Origin: Lishizhenia tianjinensis
GTDB lineage: Bacteria; Bacteroidota; Bacteroidia; Flavobacteriales_D; Crocinitomicaceae
DNA: 64,000 nt
Direction of reading: 5' to 3'
Assembly: GCF_900116425.1 (NCBI RefSeq)
Contig: NZ_FPAS01000001.1
Span: 1,312,085 to 1,376,084 of the forward strand
Of the stretch, positions 62,911 through 64,000 are shown one piece after another (the first letter of the stretch is position 1; the number at the start of each line of letters is the position of its first letter). The translations under genes and the position numbers were made by a program. The notes under the pieces are model-generated. The model saw only the letters and a list, made by a program, of their open reading frames with translations. It had not been told where the DNA came from and ran no database searches.

Positions 62911-64000
62911 ATGAGTAAAAGTTTAGAGATACTAAGTAAATATTGGGGATACGATGGTTTTCGTGGAAAGCAGGAGGATATCATCAATAGCGCCATTTAT
63001 GGTCATGACACTTTAGCACTTTTACCAACGGGTGGTGGTAAATCCATTTGCTATCAAATAGCAGGACTAGCTCGTGAAGGCATATGTATTGTGGTTTCTC
63101 CTTTGATTGCCTTAATGCAGGATCAAGTAGATAATCTAAAAGCCAGAGGAATAAAAGCCAAGGCTATCATTTCGGGGATGTCGAAGCGAGAAATTGACAT
63201 TACTTTGGACAATGCAAAATTTGGAGGATTAAATTTTTTGTATGTTTCTCCAGAACGTTTAAAGTCCAAACTCTTTCTCACGCGCTTTCAGCAAATGAAT
63301 GTTTCATTAATTGCCATAGATGAAGCGCACTGTATTTCTCAATGGGGACATGATTTTAGACCCTCCTACAGAGAAATAGCTAAAATACGTGAATACCATC
63401 CCAACGTACCCATGATGGCCTTAACTGCAACGGCTACACCAGAGGTAAAAGAAGATATCATTACTCAACTCGGCTTAAGAAATTTAAAATACTTTGAAGG
63501 GAGTTTTACCCGAGATAACATCAGTTACGAAATATATAAATCAGAAAACAAGTTAAAAGACTTGCTCGCGCTGGTTGACAAATTCAAAGGGCATACAGGC
63601 ATCATTTACTGCCAAACCCGCAAAGATTGTAAGCACATTGCAAAACTTCTACTCTCTTACAAACACTTGGTGGGAATATACCATGGAGGTATGGACGGTG
63701 ATAAAAGAAATGAAAGCTTACAAGCATGGTTGAGTAACCACATTCGAATAATGGTTGCCACCAATGCATTCGGAATGGGAATAGACAAACCCGACGTTCG
63801 CTTTGTTGCCCATTATCAAATTCCAAATTCCATAGAGGCCTACTTTCAAGAAGCAGGACGAGCAGGAAGAGATGGAAAAAAATCGAGAACCTTTGCCTTA
63901 TACGAGGATGAAGACTTACTACTCATGCGCAAACAACTCGAACAACAATTCCCACCTATCGATGATGTAAAATTGATGTATAGAGCGGTATGTAACTTCT
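62911..64000 (+). CDS. recQ: ATP-dependent DNA helicase RecQ (5' part, runs off the window)
   Basis: The first 363 codons are visible from ATG 62911; the gene continues past the window edge. RecQ helicase motifs are in order: motif 0 YWGYDGFRGKQEDII, Walker A LLPTGGGKSICYQ, motif Ia VVSPLIALMQDQV, DEAH box IAIDEAHCISQWGHDFRPSY, motif III MALTATATPEV, then motifs IV-VI (GIIYCQTRKDC, VATNAFGMGIDKPDVRFV, QEAGRAGRDG). A 3'-5' helicase for recombination and fork repair. The zinc, winged-helix and HRDC regions are not yet reached. Confidence 0.95.
   Translation, partial: MSKSLEILSKYWGYDGFRGKQEDIINSAIYGHDTLALLPTGGGKSICYQIAGLAREGICIVVSPLIALMQDQVDNLKARGIKAKAIISGMSKREIDITLDNAKFGGLNFLYVSPERLKSKLFLTRFQQMNVSLIAIDEAHCISQWGHDFRPSYREIAKIREYHPNVPMMALTATATPEVKEDIITQLGLRNLKYFEGSFTRDNISYEIYKSENKLKDLLALVDKFKGHTGIIYCQTRKDCKHIAKLLLSYKHLVGIYHGGMDGDKRNESLQAWLSNHIRIMVATNAFGMGIDKPDVRFVAHYQIPNSIEAYFQEAGRAGRDGKKSRTFALYEDEDLLLMRKQLEQQFPPIDDVKLMYRAVCNF

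Overview
The window comes from a member of the Bacteroidota, most likely order Flavobacteriales. Several signs agree. DNA is A+T-rich. There are type IX secretion (T9SS) C-terminal sorting domains, a TonB receptor paired with a DUF4249 lipoprotein, and families typical of the phylum (DUF3276/PUR, DUF3822 next to rsmD, DUF5683 between parB and dapB, Porin_10). Promoters follow the Bacteroidota consensus TTTG-N19/20-TAnnTTTG. I cannot resolve genus or family from sequence alone.

Layout. 0-11 kb: 3' end of katG, a TPR-transmembrane-HTH regulator, a large T9SS-secreted adhesin-like protein, an unknown coiled-coil/barrel protein, an SDR oxidoreductase, a GNAT enzyme, a structured intergenic element (8851-8980) and a putative porin. 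11-17 kb: an IS1595-like transposase relative without a recognisable catalytic triad, a diheme peroxidase/dicarboxylate symporter operon, aroC and a phosphohexomutase. 17-28 kb: an adenylyl-cyclase/HD protein with a degenerate receiver, an ECF sigma/putative anti-sigma operon, a NarL-type regulator, a TonB receptor operon, truA, a Crp/Fnr regulator and an aldo/keto reductase. 28-36 kb: mostly unknown membrane or secreted proteins, a transglutaminase-like protein, a RecD-like helicase and DUF3822-rsmD.

36.4-45.6 kb is a metal-handling island: a His-rich membrane protein, a CzcA-type RND pump fused to a TolC-like domain, its lipoprotein adaptor, a Cys-rich secreted protein, an MbnP-like protein carrying a T9SS tail, an MbnH/MauG-like diheme partner, and an HMA-domain lipoprotein. 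It ends at a strong bidirectional terminator. 45.6-60.5 kb is mainly housekeeping: CotH-like protein, tRNA-Met(CAT), a methyltransferase, an LptF/G permease, two glycosyltransferases, ribBA, a VanX-like dipeptidase, a PUR-family protein, and the conserved block parA-parB-DUF5683-dapB-lepB-WbqC.

The most striking object is at 60.6-61.4 kb, where there is no protein gene. Four tandem copies of a roughly 73-nt unit each have a promoter-like -7 box ending exactly 4 nt before an identical 29-nt 5' segment. That segment is followed by a long hairpin with compensatory base changes between copies and then a T-rich tail. I read this as an array of four small-RNA genes of a kind I cannot name. The window ends inside recQ.
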